Assembly (NCBI GenBank): GCA_900544755.1 | Contig: UQWQ01000048.1 | Location: forward strand, 1-17,022 | Length of the DNA stretch: 17,022 nt | Direction of reading: 5' to 3' | Source of the DNA: an uncultured Collinsella sp. | GTDB lineage: Bacteria > Actinomycetota > Coriobacteriia > Coriobacteriales > Coriobacteriaceae | Shown here: one piece after another, positions 16,080-17,022 of the stretch | Position numbering within the stretch: position 1 is the first letter of the stretch | How the letters are laid out: every line of letters begins with the position of its first letter | The notes under the pieces: generated by a model | What the model was told of the DNA's origin: nothing | What the model saw: only the letters and a program-made list of their open reading frames with translations | Databases searched by the model: none | Program-made: the position numbers and the translations under genes

Positions 16080-16778
16080 ATGGCGTTCCCAATTCGCAAA
16101 GGTGTTGCGCGCTCCTTGCGTTGCATGGTCGCGGCCATTTTCTGCGTGGTCGCGCTCGCTGTTCCCGCCCGTGCGTTTGCCGATACTCCCGCGATTGCCT
16201 ATGACGGAAATGCGCGTCAGCTGACGGTCTCGGGGGCGACGGGCTCCTCGGGGGAGCCCGATCTGTTTCCCGCCTTTAAAGATCTAATGCCCGGCGATGT
16301 GCGCGAGCAGCAGATTGAGGTTCGTGCCACGGGTGTAAAGTCCCAGGTACGCGTGTTTGTGCGGGCCGTTGTCGATCACGAGACGGCACACCTGCTGTCG
16401 CCCATTACCTTAACGGCGTCGGCGGGCGATGCGTCTGCAGGCTGGCTCCAGACGGGAACGCCGGGCAGCGTGTTTGCCTACCCCACGCAGGTCGCAACGT
16501 TTACGAGCGATGGCAGCACGGTGCTCAATTTGCAGCTAAGTGTCCCGACGTCGGTGGGCAATGAGCTTGCCAACGCAAGCAAGGCAATTCGCTGGGAGAT
16601 TACCGCCGAGGACGATGGCGAGAAGATTCCTGTACGACCTGCTGGCAGTAAGAGCCCCGGTCTGTTTGGCCTGGCGGCAACCGGCGACAGCACGCTCACA
16701 TTGCTTTTGATGTTGCTGACGCTTGCAATCATCGCTTTTATGGCCGCACTGCTTTTGTCCCGGAGGGATAAGCGCTAG
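16080..16778 (+). CDS. LAATG cell-wall-anchored protein, probable base of the fibre
   Basis: 232 residues. A conventional signal peptide (basic start, hydrophobic core, cleavage ARAFA/DT at about residue 34) differs from the three SipW-type ones, so general signal peptidase should process it. The mature part is a single beta-rich domain with DLFPAFKDLMPGDVREQQIEVR, a turn motif also seen in TasA-like and pilin-associated modules. The C-terminus is a full sorting signal: LAATG (198-202), about 24 hydrophobic residues, then SRRDKR. LAxTG is a class E sortase substrate motif; no sortase gene is in this window. GGAGGTG precedes the start, which lies 2 bp after the previous stop. As the only covalently anchorable product of the operon it is the natural wall attachment point for the anchorless proteins. 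Confidence 0.85.
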   Translation: MAFPIRKGVARSLRCMVAAIFCVVALAVPARAFADTPAIAYDGNARQLTVSGATGSSGEPDLFPAFKDLMPGDVREQQIEVRATGVKSQVRVFVRAVVDHETAHLLSPITLTASAGDASAGWLQTGTPGSVFAYPTQVATFTSDGSTVLNLQLSVPTSVGNELANASKAIRWEITAEDDGEKIPVRPAGSKSPGLFGLAATGDSTLTLLLMLLTLAIIAFMAALLLSRRDKR

Positions 16779-16799
16779 GTCCATCTTCTAAATGCAACG

Positions 16800-16922
16800 C
16801 CCTCCCGGACGGCGGGCACGAAGTTCCCTGCTCTACAGTCCTGCGCAAGACGAAGGCCACATTAAGTGGCCTTCTTTGCGTGCGGAACTCGCGATGAACT
16901 TCGTGCCCGCCGCCCGGGAGGG
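16800..16922 (+). terminator. Nested operon terminator
   Basis: The inner hairpin GAAGGCCAC (16852-16860) / GTGGCCTTC (16866-16874), with a 5-nt loop and CTTT following, is an intrinsic terminator 73 bp after the last stop. It is enclosed by a long inverted repeat with 26-nt arms at 16800-16825 and 16897-16922 that differ at a single base. The whole could fold as one long branched stem. Confidence 0.8.
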
Positions 16923-16966
16923 TGTCTCTTTATTGATAGAAGGCCTAATAAGCTGATGATTTCATG

Positions 16967-17022
16967 CCTGGATGTATACGGAGTGGGACGGGCTTTCCGG
17001 ATGGGCGGGGTTTCGGAAAGTG
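16967..17022. repeat. Start of a further copy of the 62-bp hairpin element (cut by window end)
   Basis: The linker-like TGGATG...CGGAGT is followed by GGGACGGGCTTTCCG (16985-16999), a 14-nt loop and CGGAAAGTG (17014-17022). This is the same arm design and loop length as the three hairpins at 7345-7512. The right arm is incomplete because the window ends. Confidence 0.75.

Noticed and set aside
16800..16922. Miniature inverted-repeat transposable element
   Set aside because: No flanking target-site duplication is visible, and the interior is an ordinary terminator placed properly after the operon.

Overview
The window looks like chromosomal DNA from a high-GC, gut-type actinobacterium. The best guess is Coriobacteriia, Collinsella-like. 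This rests on the high GC, GTG/TTG starts, LAxTG (class E-type) sorting signals and general codon habits; no rRNA or tRNA gene is present to confirm it.

Layout. (1) 100-1069, minus strand: a coiled-coil cell-wall protein ending in LANTG. Its signal peptide is separated from the mature part by a one-base frameshift in a run of nine C (G on the given strand), so it is either phase-variable or a sequencing artefact. (2) 1279-5010, plus: two abutting ABC exporter half-transporters. Their nucleotide-binding domains carry complementary degenerate and canonical residues, as in heterodimeric exporters of the TM287/288, BmrCD or LmrCD type. (3) 5039-6319, minus: an AAA_14/DUF4143 ATPase. Upstream of it lie six tandem imperfect 23-bp repeats. 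(4) 6675-7226, plus: a flavodoxin-like protein with a strong terminator. (5) 7297-7947: no gene. It holds three 44-bp hairpins repeated with an exact 62-bp period, then an AT-richer leader with candidate promoters, one of which contains a G9 tract in its spacer. (6) 7948-16778, plus: a six-gene surface-fibre operon. (7) 16779-17022: a nested terminator and the start of another copy of the 62-bp hairpin element.

The fibre operon is the main content. It encodes an ER/SipW-type signal peptidase with Ser/His catalytic residues, followed by three small proteins with SipW-type signal peptides (TasA/camelysin-like). A 1828-residue secreted protein (beta-helix-like N-terminus, about eight InlB-type F-x-G-W repeats, SpaA-like C-terminus) lies between the second and third of these. 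Last is a conventional secreted protein with an LAATG sorting signal. My model is that the dedicated peptidase processes the three TasA-like subunits, these polymerise or assemble with the giant adhesin, and the LAATG protein ties the assembly to the wall through a sortase encoded elsewhere. A 14-bp perfect stem after the first subunit gene probably sets major versus minor subunit levels. This would be an actinobacterial counterpart of the Bacillus sipW-tasA matrix operon with an added giant adhesin and a wall anchor. The assembly model is inference; gene order, signal peptides and motifs are read directly from the sequence.
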